Assembly (NCBI GenBank): GCA_029891345.1
Contig: CM057009.1
Coordinates: 301,917,466-301,981,465 of the forward strand
Direction of reading: 5' to 3'
From: Dryococelus australis
Lineage: Eukaryota > Arthropoda > Insecta > Phasmatodea > Phasmatidae
Length of the DNA: 64,000 nucleotides
Positions 45,919 to 57,029 of the stretch are shown here, one piece after another. Within the stretch, counting starts at the first letter, position 1, and the number at the start of each line of letters is the position of its first letter. The translations under genes were made by a program, and so were the position numbers. A model generated the notes under the pieces. That model ran no database searches. It worked only from the letters and a program-made list of their open reading frames with translations, and was not told the origin of the DNA.

Positions 45919-46953
45919 CTTACTAGAGAGAACAATGCTTTTAAAAGACCAGGAACACCACCTATTTTATAATACGCCAAGTTCATAATAGCGCTATAAA
46001 GAAGGTAACAACCATGCTGCCAATGGAAACAGAACTTTAACAATAGGAAGAAGTTGTAATGGAAAATTAAAAGAATTAAAAAATTTAGCAACTTTTTGTC
46101 ATTTTATTGCTGGCCTTCTATTAAAAAATAATTTCTTATAAACACTGTGATTTCCTATGTGTTTCATTTCGCGTCTTATAAAAACTGACAAAATAACGTC
46201 AAAATAAACTCAAGTCACATGCATGGCTTCAGCCAATTCTAAAGTCAAAATATTAAATTATAGCACATTAAAAAAACATTACACATTCCGCACAATTTTA
46301 GCCTTTCATTTAGTCTTTTTCTCATTTCTACTAACCTGATTAGACTACAACAGTTTGTGACACTAAAATTAAGTATTTAACTTTCCTATGAAGATAAAAG
46401 AGAACCATGTTACGACCAGAGACAAAATATGTATTAAAATGGGTCCATTAAAATGTTCAAAAGACTGTTGTGTAAATGTTGCCACTAAAACAACATACAT
46501 TTTTAAGACATTTTAATGCCACTTTGTAAATAATGAAAACTTTGGCGTGCAGCACCGCAACCAACAACCGCAAACCCAGTCACAATCTTGTCACATATAG
46601 ATTTTTGGGTAGATATCTCCACTAAAGGTGGCTTTCTATTAAGTATATATCACTACTATTGATGGTTATCGATACATTGTAATATCTGCTAATACACACG
46701 CACATTGCGAGTAAACAATTTGTAAGGACTGATAAAAAAAATTAACATAAAAAAAGCCCACAAATACGATTAGGGCCAAGAGGATTTTGCGCAGTCAGCA
46801 AAAATTGTAATTGAAAAGCAACATTTATCCCATCATTCTGAGCTCAAAATAAATTCAAGTACAAAAATTAAATTTATGCACTTTCGAGGCCTTGAAAATT
46901 AAACATTTTTTTCTCAAGCACTTTTCAAGGATTTTCAAAAGTGTACGAACCAT
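44050..46953 (-). mobile_element. hAT superfamily DNA transposon relic
   Basis: It includes a transposase pseudogene (45918-44050) and, upstream on the minus strand, a terminal region (46953-46850) reading GGTTCGTACACTTTTGAAAA then TCCTTGAAAAGTGCTTGA. This type of TTTCAAG-rich terminus after GGTTCG is what I know from a widespread hAT family whose ends start CAGGGTTCG; here it reads CATGGTTCG. The opposite terminus is missing at ~44050, where errantivirus-like gag begins. Confidence 0.65.
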
Positions 46954-46959
46954 GTGGGA

Positions 46960-48560
46960 GTTATTTTTACGTTGTATCCCCACTCTCCATTGACATCTTC
47001 CATACATGCTTGATATTAATTCCAAAAGTCTACAGAAATATTGCAGGGTACTGTTGAATTATTTTCCAAATAGTTTGACAAAATATATTTCAAACGTATC
47101 ATTTTGAGCCAGTAATAGAAGAAAAGTAACTTTTAAAAAGAAATGATCATGAGGCAGACTAACGTCTTGCTGCTACCTGTTGAACACGCTCGGTTCACAA
47201 CACGTCCGGTTTACAACACGCCCTGCAATACCACCTATTAGTCGGCTTCCAAAACACTTCCAGCCAAAAAAAAAAAATAGCTTTCTTGTGTAAAATAACA
47301 AATTTATGAATTGATACCTACCTATGGTTTTGTTTTCCCGTGAGTTCTGTATAATTTTTAAAGTAACATGTTTTTTCATGTACAGCAATTTTGATTACTA
47401 GTATTGTCCAATGGACTGGTAATCATTACGCCTATGACCATTACATGCCATGTTCATTTCTGGTTGCAAACCCATTTCCTTGTTTTCATGTTGTTACTAT
47501 AATGCATTAATTAAATGAAGAAAGTGGGACACATGTGGTTAGTTTTTCAGCAATTCTTGCATTATTACACATAAAATATTTGCAACTCGAGCTATTTAGT
47601 GTGAATAACAGCAGAATGACTACTTTGCAAAAGTTTTTGGTGAGTTAGTCAGGGAACGAAAATGCATTGTCAAGCAAGTTCCCCAAATTACTTTTATTTC
47701 CCGTTTCAACATATTCATCTGTAACATCCAAAGTTTGATATTAACTGTAATTACTGTCTCACAAATGTTAACCCAAACTGACTGCGTGTAATAAATAAAT
47801 ATTAAGGTTTTTGCAAGGTTTTTTTTCTTACCTTTATACCTACAGATTTTTTTTGGACACATATCAGTCTGAAAATACTTAAGATTGGTTTAGCATTACA
47901 GTACATGGCAAGTGGATAGCTGACAGCATATTAATAACATATACAATCACCACTTAATGAACCATCTGATGACGAAGGATACGTAAACGAAAAGTAAACA
48001 CTGGTGATATTTTCCTTGAACTGTCAAAATATTGCTAAGTTACACGAAACAGAGTATTAATATGCAAGATTGTTAAAGCACTATGCCATGATAAATTAAT
48101 AAGTGAAGTCATATTACAGCGACTCTCTAGGTCATTACATTTCGTTTCACTTACTTAAATATCGGGGAGTGTATGCAAATTTACATTGAAGACCTTAAAA
48201 TATAATATAAATAATTCACAACATAATTTACATTGATAATGGCTTTATACAAATGGAAATAAAACATGTATTTTGTATTTCCTAATCTCTGTCTTGAGAT
48301 CTCTCAAAAATAATTGTAGAGAAAACAATGTCTTGCCATTTTTGAATATACAGTAATTTAATAAGATACGGGCTTATCTGAAAAAAAGAATACATTGCTA
48401 ACAAATGGTTTGTATGAATAGTACCTAGTAATTTTGTTCAAATTCAGTATCACTATTATATTATACACCTAATAAATATAAGATATAGAAGAGTTTGTTT
48501 ATTTTTCATCAACAAACATAACCAGCTGCTTAGACAATCAAAAATGGGGACGGAATCAAC
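46960..48560. other. No recognised gene
   Basis: AT-rich sequence with no coding similarity on either strand. Open frames of up to 80 codons lack domains. If the hAT copy was inserted into the errantivirus-like element, the missing gag N-terminus and 5' LTR should lie here, but I could not see them. Confidence 0.5.
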
Positions 48561-48584
48561 CGTGACCTGTATTAATAAACCACC

Positions 48585-48700
48585 TAGATTGATTGAATAA
48601 AAAAACCAGATCCCGGGATTGCTGGACATGGAAATGAACATGGGACCTTTAGAACAGTCTGTTACTACTGTGCAACTTTGGCAAGGAGGCAGTGTATCAT
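48585..48700 (-). mobile_element. tRNA-derived SINE
   Basis: On the minus strand an A-box-like GCCAAAGTTGCACAGTAGTA is followed ~35 bp later by a B-box-like GTTCATTTCC. Then comes CCAGCAATCCCGGGATCTGG and a T tract, which resembles the SINE tail GGCCATC..GATTT. It is diverged, and no target duplication was seen. Confidence 0.5.
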
Positions 48701-48704
48701 TAAC

Positions 48705-50350
48705 CTACACCACAATGAGAAATTATTGAAACATTTATCACTACTGTTTTCATAGATTAGTGCAGGAGTATAATGTACTATGATTGTAACAATATTAATA
48801 GAAATCAGACAGAGTTTTATAATATCATAAGTTTATAATAAAAAAATAAAATTACAGTGAATCTAAAGTGATCCTAGCCATTGAAAGCAGTACATAACTT
48901 ATTACAGTGGATTCTCTAAAATACGTTTTTCACTGGACCAAAATAGAAAAACAAAGCATGCAGGAAAACCATGAATGCGGACTTCGATTTTAGACCCGAG
49001 AAATAACGCACAAAACCTCAAAATTCAATTTTTTTCACCAACAGCCCGAAGATGTCATTAAAAACAACTTAAAGTACATTTATAATTAAATATTCACTTT
49101 AAATTTAAAACTTTAGTTCTTGAAATTGAGCTAATTTAATTTTTTAATTATTTTAATTATTTTTTGTCCAGTGTTCCCTCATGGCCAAGCCATTCTCAAT
49201 ACCTAGGATTAAATTAATACAGTTTATTTATTTGTGATGATTTTTGCCAATTATTACTTGCCAAGCTGTTTTAAAACCCTTCAGATACAAACCAAACCCA
49301 CAACCGATTGTTTCTGATAATAATCACCCCCTTAAAACACTGCATCCATAACCTTATATACCAAATTCCGTTTACAAATACCATGGTCATAGATAGTCAG
49401 ATGGTGTCAAAGATTGTGTGATTCGTTCTTATTGTCGCCAACGTATTATTGCAGTTATTGTGTGAAAAGAATAAGAACAAAAGATGCTTCTTACTATCGC
49501 CAACCTATGAATGCAGTATACACATAAGAAGCACAATCCATAAACCACGAAAAAATGCTGCGGGATGTACACAATACTATTGATAGTACCACTTGTTGGC
49601 TATCTGCATTGTTTTGCATTCACATAGCGTAAAAAATTTTATGAGGCATGCAATCTTTGGTGAATTTACCATCTGTTTTGAACGGTCATTACAGGAAAAC
49701 AAACAATCGGCGAACGTTGAATAGGATCATCAATTAGCATTGTTTAAATGGTAATTTCGACGGGACCACACTAAATAAACGGAATATATGGTAAACCATA
49801 AATAATGGGAATGATTTATCGAGAATCCACTGCATAGGCCTACATATAATTTTTAAATATAACAAGCAGTAGCTTTGCACGATGCACACATAATGTAGTT
49901 ATATTTGCATAGTGTATAATTATTTATTTGCTCAGTATGATTTTAATACTGCAATACTGGGTGCAAATTTACAACTGGTGATGAAACCAGCCAACAAGAA
50001 ATCATAAGCTGGATACCTATGTGAAGGCTGTGGCTACCCTAAAGACTCAGCCCAACTGTGCGTGCTGCTATTGAATCACCTCAAAATTGATCAAAACTCA
50101 TGTACGGCAACACATAAAATAACCTAGGTGGCACTATGTGTACACAGAAATTTAATTCGGAAACGTAAATAGAAAAATTAACTTTTTTTTTTATCAAACT
50201 CAAAGTGTAGTAAAATCTGTCACAGATATAATTCATGGTCACTGTATGTATTATATGTTTTAGTATTGCCTCTTTGGATGTTGGCTAAAATATCATGTTG
50301 TATCTTCTAGTATGGAAGTGTAATACTTTTGATTAGCTATATACTAATGT
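48705..50350. other. No recognised gene
   Basis: AT-rich intergenic sequence. I found no coding similarity, terminal repeats or RNA genes before the Copia 2 LTR. Confidence 0.5.
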
Positions 50351-50351
50351 G

Positions 50352-50491
50352 TCATGTGACCGCAGCAATGTTGAAATGGTAGTAGTGATGACTGATGTTA
50401 ATGACATAGTATTGTTCTGTAAGAAAAGTCACAAATAAACCAAATGTCGGTTAATGTAGCAATCATGACTTTTATTTGTCATAATGTGACA
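50352..50491 (+). repeat. Copia 2 5' LTR (140 bp, proposed)
   Basis: It starts TGTCATGTGACC and ends AATGTGACA, with perfect TGTCA/TGACA ends, and the primer-binding site follows directly. The length is close to the 162-bp LTR of Copia 1. The left boundary depends on the terminal dinucleotides, as the 3' LTR is too diverged to confirm it. Confidence 0.55.
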
Positions 50492-50504
50492 GGTTATGCG
50501 CCCA
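50492..50504 (+). promoter_or_regulatory. Copia 2 primer-binding site
   Basis: GGTTATGCGCCCA differs by one base from GGTTATGGGCCCA, the Copia-type site that pairs with an internal half of initiator tRNA-Met. It abuts the proposed LTR end. Confidence 0.75.
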
Positions 50505-50623
50505 AAGTCTTTGCGAAGCGCGGATAATTCCAGATTACAGCAATCAGTCCATGCAGCCATATTGCCGTCGGCAAATACTAACTACCTGGCTATCCCACAT
50601 CTCATGAGTGGTAATGTCTCCAA

Positions 50624-51290
50624 ATGGTTAGGGTAGATATGTGCATGAATAAAGAAGGGGTGAAAAGTATCCTGGGAACTTCATCAGGTAAGAAGGCCGA
50701 GGAAAAGGCGGATTTTGAGTCAAAGGACAAGAACGCCACATGGCTCATCATACAAGGTATTTCCGATCGTCACTTAGAAATAGAAAAAGGTGCCAAGACG
50801 GCAAGGATATGGTCACATCACATCACTGAGAAACGTGTTCACCAGAACAAGTCCCATATCAAAACTTTTTGTTATGCAACAGCTGGTGAACAGAAATTTA
50901 ATGGTGGCTATATTCAAGATCAATTTGTTCAAGTTGAAAGTTTACTACAGGAATTTGAAGTTGCAGGAGTATTGCTGCATGAAACTGAATGAGTATTTTA
51001 TTTATTAATTATTAAAAATGCTGGAGTCGTACAACACAGTAATAACACCACTCGTGACGATGACAGACTTAACATACAATTTTGTAAAAGGAAGGCTCCT
51101 AGATACTGATACACGAATGAAGGAAAGGAGAGATTCATTTCAAGAAAGTGGTTGTTCGTTCACTCCTCAAAAGTTAGAGACGGAAGGCTGTTATATTTGT
51201 GGAAATATCTCTTACTTCAAAATGGGCTGTAATCTTGCTAAGAAGCAATCTTTTAGAGGTAAATCAAGAGGATATTATTGACGAAGAGGA
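50624..51290 (+). pseudogene. Copia 2 Gag
   Basis: The frame from 50624 has DKNATWLIIQGISDRHLEI, the Copia gag (UBN2) motif, and continues QFVQVESLLQEFEVAGVLL. After a stop, the frame 51018-51281 has LESYNTVITPLVTMTDLTYN and a knuckle CYICGNISYFKMGC, in which the His of C-x2-C-x4-H-x4-C is Tyr. The N-terminal ~60 residues are in part altered by shifts. It would form the virus-like particle core. Confidence 0.82.
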
Positions 51291-51439
51291 AAGAGTGTTT
51301 AAATTCATATGTGGCACCAATAGAGTGTGTGGGAAATAAGTCAAACGTCTCTAAAATTTCGTTTGTTGCTGAAGTTCGTAAGTGTGAATCAGGAAACAGT
51401 ATTGTTTTTTCGTAACATGGTTGCATTATTCTAAATGAA

Positions 51440-52385
51440 GTGATTTTGAGTTGAAATGCAAACACATAAGTAATTTATATTTTTCTGTATTTGATTTACC
51501 TATAGAAACTGAATGACATAGTGCTGATCAATTGATATGGCATTGTAGGCTAGGTAATACTGGAAAAGGATGTCTTCATAGATTGGATTTGCCATTCACT
51601 AATGAAGAGTGTTGGGCATGCAATGAAGGAAAGTCAAAGAGATTACCCTTTCAAGACTTACCAGTCCCCAGATCAAGTAGTAAAGGTGAATATCTCCATT
51701 CTGATCTAGGGGGTTTAGCACCAACCACTACCCCTGAGGGTTAAAAATACTACCAAACCATAATTGACTCACATCTTGTAGTGGCATAACTGTTAAAAAG
51801 TAAAAGTGAAGCATCCAAGAACTTGATTAACTATATGAAATTAGAAGCTGATGGAAATATGTGTTCAAGAATCAGAACAGATTGTGGTGGCCAATACACA
51901 TCAGATTTTGTTAAAAAATATTTTAAACAAAAGGAAATAAGACTGGAGTATACACTGCCTTGCACAAAGGAGTCCAATAGTGTCAGTGAAAGGTTCAATT
52001 GGACACTGCTATATAAAGTCAAATGCATGTTTGCAGAAACTCATTTGCTTAATGCTTATGGAGTGAAGCCATATATACCACAGCACACCAGATAATAAGA
52101 AGCCCTTCATTTGCTATTCAGGGGATATTACCAGATGAATTTTACAGTGGGAGAAATTATATGTCGAGGCTAAAAACTTTAGTATTTTGTGTGTGGATAA
52201 AGAAATTGCCTGTTCCAGCTGATAAATTGGAAGCTCATGCCACCCAAGGGAGAATGGTAGGATACGGCCGAACTGGATATAAAACATGGATTCCGGAGAC
52301 TGATGAAATAATTACAGGAAGTGGTGTTAATATGATGATGAAAAAAGTTTTGTTTTTTAGCCAACCGAGAGCGAGGATCAATTAA
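51440..52385 (+). pseudogene. Copia 2 integrase
   Basis: The zinc-binding part reads IWHCRLGNTGKGCLHRLDL (second His replaced by Asn) and CWACNEGKSKRLPF (51532-51744). The first Asp is in YLHSDLGGL, the second in IRTDCGGQYTSDF and the Glu in SNSVSERFNWTLL (51823-52095). A later frame (52161-52385) has GRMVGYGRTGYKTWIPETDE, the typical Copia integrase C-terminal GYxxxxKGYR-like region. Three stops and one or more shifts interrupt it. Confidence 0.85.
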
Positions 52386-52589
52386 CCTGCATTCCAATCT
52401 CAATCATAGACCAAGAAAAATGTGCCAATGAAGATGAAGTAAACAAAAGCAGGAAAGAAGATGAACTGGAAGAAGGGAATCATGAAGGAGATAATCTCGC
52501 TGAAGATAAACAAGTTGTGGGAGAAGTATAAAACGTCCTTTGAGACTACAGGACTATGAGTCATCTACTGCATTTTCCTTTAATATATA

Positions 52590-53400
52590 GGGAGTGCCAC
52601 AGACCTACGAAGAAGCAGTGCAAGATGAGGGACAGAGAGAGGCCATAAATATTGAGCTGATCGTGCACAGAAAAATTGAAACTTGGCAAGAGAGGCGAAC
52701 TACCTCAAGGAGCAGTCGCCATAGATACCAAGTGGGTATTTACAGTAAAAGATGATAGAAGAAAAAAACCTTGTCAAGTTGCTCATGGTTTTCAAGAGTT
52801 AATTAAAGCTACGGATTATACTAATACTCCAGTATGCTGAATACCCATGGTAAGTTTAATGTTATTTCATACAGTAAACAATGGGTAGCCACTGAAGCAG
52901 ATTGATGTTCCAGCTGATTTCTGGAATTGTTATTTGAAGAAAGAATTTTTTATCAAGACCCCTGAAGGAGTTAAGTGTAAAGAGAAGACAATGACATTAA
53001 GAAGAGCTCTTTATGGACTGCGAGATGCCTCAAAGTGCTGGAATATAAGGTTCAATGAAACTATGTTGAAGTTGAGTTTTAAGCGTTCGTCAAATGTATA
53101 CTGTTTCTATTATTCTGCTGATATTCTGGTTCTCCATATTGATGATGCTCTGACAACAGGTGGACTTAGGAAGGTAGATGAACTCGTGAGTGCATTAGTG
53201 AAGGAATTCAATGTGAGGAAGATAAAATAACTCTATAATCCTGGACATGGAGATAAGTAGGTCACAGGTACAAATTCAGGTAAACCACCTTAAATACATC
53301 AATACAATTTTAACACAGTATAACATGGAAGAATGCAGGTTAGTAGCTATTCCCATAGAGGTGGGTTTCCTAGCCAGCAAGGAATGTGCTATTTATAGTA
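52590..53400 (+). pseudogene. Copia 2 reverse transcriptase
   Basis: VPQTYEEAVQDEG marks the conserved PxTYxEA start of the Copia RT region (~52612). The frame 52934-53230 reads LRRALYGLRDASKCWNIRFN and then VLHIDDALTTG, where the catalytic YVDD is HIDD, keeping both Asp. Degenerate sequence between 52650 and 52930 holds pieces of the palm in mixed frames. Confidence 0.8.
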
Positions 53401-53429
53401 AAGTTCCATACTCAAAAATCTAGTTTGTA

Positions 53430-53960
53430 AATTGACGTACTTAGCTGTAACAGGACACCCTGACCTTAATTATTCAGTTTCATAGCTTGCATGGTATTTA
53501 GATAAGCAAACAGATGAACTCTGGAAGGCAGCAAAACACATCTGAAGGTATCTGAAGCATACTCAAGATTTAGGCCAAATTTTTAAACAGTGATCTAGTG
53601 GACTTGTTGGTTATTCTCATGCAAATTGGGGTGATGAAAGCATGTATAGACAGTGCCAGTGGGTTTATAGCTTTGTACAATGGCAAACCAATTGCATGGT
53701 TTTACAGATAGCAATCTTGTGTAGCTTTATCTAAAATGGAGGCAGAATATGTAGCTGGGGCCTCATCAGCACAGGAACTTGTAAATTTATTTGGCTTAGT
53801 GAGTAAAATGAGCCCTGTGTTAAGCAGAAGTGCAGTGTTAAAGATAGATAATGTTGGTAGTTTAGCCACTATTAAAATTCTAAAAGGGCAATGTGCATAG
53901 ACATAATTTCATTAAAGATCTGTACACAAAAGGTGTGGTGGTTAGTGTACAACCTGATAC
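53430..53960 (+). pseudogene. Copia 2 RNase H
   Basis: TGHPDLNYSVS and WYLDKQTDELWKAAKHI precede the domain. GLVGYSHANWGDES corresponds to GYxDADWAGD with the first Asp changed to His. Shifted remnants of the SxxEAEYVA box (TKMEAEYVAGASSA in an alternative frame at ~53735) and HNFIKDLYTKGVV (~53905) follow. It is inactive. Confidence 0.7.
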
Positions 53961-53973
53961 CATGTGTTTACAC

Positions 53974-54060
53974 ACACGTTATGACATCACCAATATGGCA
54001 ACGATGTAGTTATATATATTAACTGTTACCTCATCCCTTTCTTATCACAATCTAATACGG
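53974..54060 (+). repeat. Possible diverged Copia 2 3' LTR remnant
   Basis: GTTATGACATCACCAATATGG aligns loosely with the start of the proposed 5' LTR. CCAATATGGCAACGATGT also resembles CCAATATGGCGACAGAGT in the Copia 1 LTR, and a TATATATA follows as the TATA box does there. The end is not defined. Confidence 0.35.
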
Positions 54061-54384
54061 CACCCTCGGAATGTGGAGAATTTGAGCTGGGATCCTTTCA
54101 GCATCGGGAAGTGCACTTAGTCCCATCAGCCCAAGTGTGCTACATGATACCATATTTTGTATTGGATAGCACTAGAAACCATCCACTCTAGCATACAACC
54201 CAATGCCAATTATATGTAGTGTAGTACACGATACCATATGTAGTAATGAGATTTGCTCCTACCTGCCCAAATATACTACCACATAAACATGACTGCAAAA
54301 ATCTCGTTGACTCTACAGATCACTAACCTAACATGACTTAACTACAACACCGTCTATTACACCCTTCAAAGTATTATATGATAC

Positions 54385-55005
54385 TGTTTCGGGCTGCAGC
54401 TAGCACCGGCCACCGGCTTCCGTTATACGTGGCCCGGGGTGACCCACCTCATTCCTCCCCTCGCTGGGCTAACAGGCTTGCTGCCTCTGCTCCCCTTTCT
54501 GGGGAATGTGTGAATAATGGACAGTGACGGTCAAGCTGTCGCGCTACTCTGCGCAATGCTAGAGTTCACAGCCGCCTTCTTTCCCCTGCTGGAGATGCCC
54601 CGATGGATGCAGCGAAGAAGCAAGAATATGATGAGACCAGCAGGCGCCACAGCCCTCTGTCTCCTGCCACTGAATAAAGAGACACCTGTGGGAGGTACAC
54701 GAATGTTCTGGTAATTAGGATGCTTGGGCAGCGTGCGAGTTACAGAAAATTCTGGGGAGATGGCCTACGATGCTATGTATACTCCCGTGGTCCAGCGGCC
54801 AGCAGTCTTTGGCGGAAGATATCTGGCAGTGTGCGACGAAGTTAAATGCGAGACGGCGGTGGTGGACGAGTGATCTTGGTGTGAATAGACGAGAGGGCAT
54901 GAAATCCAGTGAGTGAAGCCTACTGTGCATGAGGGTACTAAGACCTACATCCCTTAACGAACATGGTGTTAGCCCACTTAATTTCTGGGGAGAGAAATTG
55001 TAACA
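54385..55005 (+). repeat. Gypsy 2 5' LTR (621 bp, internally deleted)
   Basis: It starts TGTTTCGGGCTGCAGC and ends GAAATTGTAACA. From GCAGCTAGCACCGGCC onward it aligns with the 3' LTR for ~570 bp (shared ACACCTGTGGGAGG, GACGAGTGATCTTGGTGTG). It then skips about 330 bp that the 3' LTR has and resumes at AAGACCTACATCCCTTAA and ATGGTGTTAG. Several transition differences separate the copies, so insertion is not recent. Confidence 0.85.
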
Positions 55006-55009
55006 CTCA

Positions 55010-55024
55010 TGTCAGAAGTGGGAT
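55010..55024 (+). promoter_or_regulatory. Gypsy 2 primer-binding-site region
   Basis: TGTCAGAAGTGGGAT starts 4 bases after the LTR end. The same TGTCAGAAGTGGGAT sequence follows the 5' LTR in many insect Gypsy elements. I did not identify the tRNA with certainty. Confidence 0.6.
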
Positions 55025-55188
55025 GGAGGCAATTTATTACAATAAATATTGTAATTAATATTACAGTAGGATAAAATTTGTATCACGATATTGGTAGTAA
55101 CAGACCAAGGATTTCTTTAGAATTTTTCGAACGCTGACTAGAAAAAAGTAGCCAGACACGGAAACACTCCCCTCTTTAATAGAAAGTT

Positions 55189-56520
55189 TCAGTGGCCAGG
55201 TAAATGGCAAAATAGATACTGGAAAAAGTAGAATAAATAGTGTTGTAGATAATGTTAATGGCAATGTAAATAGCCAAATTAGTAATGTAAATACTAAAAT
55301 AGATAGTGTTACTGAATCTGCTAGTAGTGTTAGTGAGATTATAGATGGGAAAATCGACAGTGTAAATGAAAAGATAGATAGAAAAATAGACAGTGTGAAT
55401 GAGAATGTGGACAGAAAGATAGAAGGTGCGAGCGAGTTGGTGAACAATAAAAGAGACTGCATGGACAAGAAAATTGATAGCACGAGAGACAGTGTGAATG
55501 AAAGAATAAGAAGTGCTGAGCAAGAAATGAAACAGGAAGTGAGCACTCTCCGAAAGGAATGGCAGAAGTTCTTGAAGCAGCAGGGGAGGCGACATGCACG
55601 GGTGGAAAGGAGCCAAGTTCGGTCACCACCCAGACAACGAGTGTGGGTAGCGAGAAGAAGGTACAGGTCACCGCCAGTACAGCCAGCGCACGGGAGGCGC
55701 AGCAGTACTGCAGTGTGGATATACCCCAGAGAGGGGTGGGTAAAGGCATCCCAATTACGTCGGCCCCCTATGGTGGACAGACACTTTGGCGCAAGTATCG
55801 GCAACAGTTCGAGATCGTTGCCACCCTGAATGGCTGAACTGAAGAGCAGTGGGCCTACTACCTGGCGGCTGTACTGAGGGGATCAACAATGAGCATACTG
55901 TATTTGCTGCCAGAACGACATAGTCTATATGTCACACTGGTGTCTACTTTGGAGCTGCGATTTGGCGACTGGTATCTGCGACATGCCAACCATTCCCAAC
56001 TGTGAAGTCACATACAGCTACCTGGCAAACGACTACAGGAGCTGTAGCAGGATATCGTGAGGCTGTCACACCTGTCTGGAGGGATGCTCTGAAGATGCAC
56101 GAAATGACATCGCAGTCGGCTTCTTGGTCAACGCTATCGCTGACGCTGAGGTGCAGCAAGCTCTGTGCTTACCTGCACCTCACAACATGCAAGACGCCTT
56201 GGCCCGTGCACTGGAGGTGGAGTAAGCATGGCAGGAATCAGTGCCCCGGCGTCCAGTGCAGGCAGTGGTGCTAGATGAAGGAGAGGACGACACTGTCAAA
56301 ATGATGCTGAATTTCTTGCAGACGACCATGAGGGTGCGTACTATGGAGAATCGCTGTCCCCCACCAAAACGGCCGGAATGTTGGATGTGTGGCCACACGG
56401 GGCACCTGAGAGCCAACTGTCCTCTCAGCAGCAGCAACAGCAGCAGCCGCCATGGAGCAGACACCAAGGAGGAGGTGAGAGTGCAGTGTCTTTGGGAAAC
56501 TTGTAAACACCTTTCTTAAA
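55189..56520 (+). pseudogene. Gypsy 2 Gag
   Basis: The N-terminal part (55189-55560) is open and repetitive: units like NVNTKIDSVTES, DGKIDSVNE, DRKIDSVNE form a predicted coiled coil, then QEMKQEVSTLRKEWQKF. After frameshifts the capsid-like region (55740-56000) reads TLWRKYRQQFEIVATLNG and TEEQWAYYLAAVLRGST, then LVSTLELRFGDW, typical of insect Gypsy Gag. A perfect CCHC knuckle, CWMCGHTGHLRANC, lies at 56379-56420 and is followed by Ser-rich sequence. Gag would assemble particles and package RNA. The start codon is not evident. Confidence 0.85.
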
Positions 56521-56544
56521 GGGCAAAGGTCGGTGATTGCTGGA

Positions 56545-56829
56545 AGGAAGGGCCCAATGCTTTTGCAGGTGCGTTCATTGATACAGGACTTGGATGCCAT
56601 ATTGGTGGAGGGGAGTCTAGATAATGTTTCTTGTCAGATGGTGGATGACACAGGAGTCACTATAACAGTGATAAGACTGGACATTCCTGGGTCTTTTCCG
56701 AAGCGATCATCCGATAAGAGCATAGATCACTGATGCTATATAACAACAGTAACGGACGAGACCACACCAGTCAAAGGTAAGGGAAGGGTTCTCTTACAGC
56801 TCGATAACTTTGAGGTAGAGCCTGATATA
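56545..56829 (+). pseudogene. Gypsy 2 protease, N-terminal part (interrupted)
   Basis: VRSLIQDLDAIL then CQMVDDTGVTITVIRLDIPG: the catalytic D-T-G of retroviral-type proteases is kept (56643-56660 region). The frame continues past a TGA at ~56732 to LQLDNFEVEPDI, where the mariner begins. The rest of the domain resumes at 58322. Confidence 0.8.
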
Positions 56830-56894
56830 CAGAATGTTCCGTGATTCAACCGACATACGTCGGTAGTGTATTCTACAGCTCATTGGCAACAAAA
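56830..56894. repeat. Mariner left terminal inverted repeat
   Basis: 65 bp, ending GCTCATTGGCAACAAAA. Seven differences separate it from the right repeat. Confidence 0.92.
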
Positions 56895-57029
56895 CATTAC
56901 ATTCATATAGAAAAATGGGATACGCAGCTCCAGTACCAAGTTGCAAGGGCAAACGTGAAAAAAACACACACAGACTTATAGAACACCTTTATTGCATTGG
57001 ACTACAAGAATATGGAGTGGCTCGCACCA

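Larger units (their letters stand above)
50352..54060 (+). mobile_element. Copia element 2, almost full length but degenerate
   Basis: It contains in order a short 5' LTR, a tRNA-Met-type primer-binding site, gag, integrase, reverse transcriptase and RNase H. Integrase before reverse transcriptase defines Ty1/Copia. A diverged 3' LTR remnant may start near 53974. Stops and frameshifts occur throughout, so the copy is old. Confidence 0.85.

Noticed and set aside
55061..55804. 247-codon minus-strand open frame
   Set aside because: It is the antisense shadow of the repetitive coiled-coil Gag; Leu/Ser/Phe-rich composition mirrors the plus-strand repeats.
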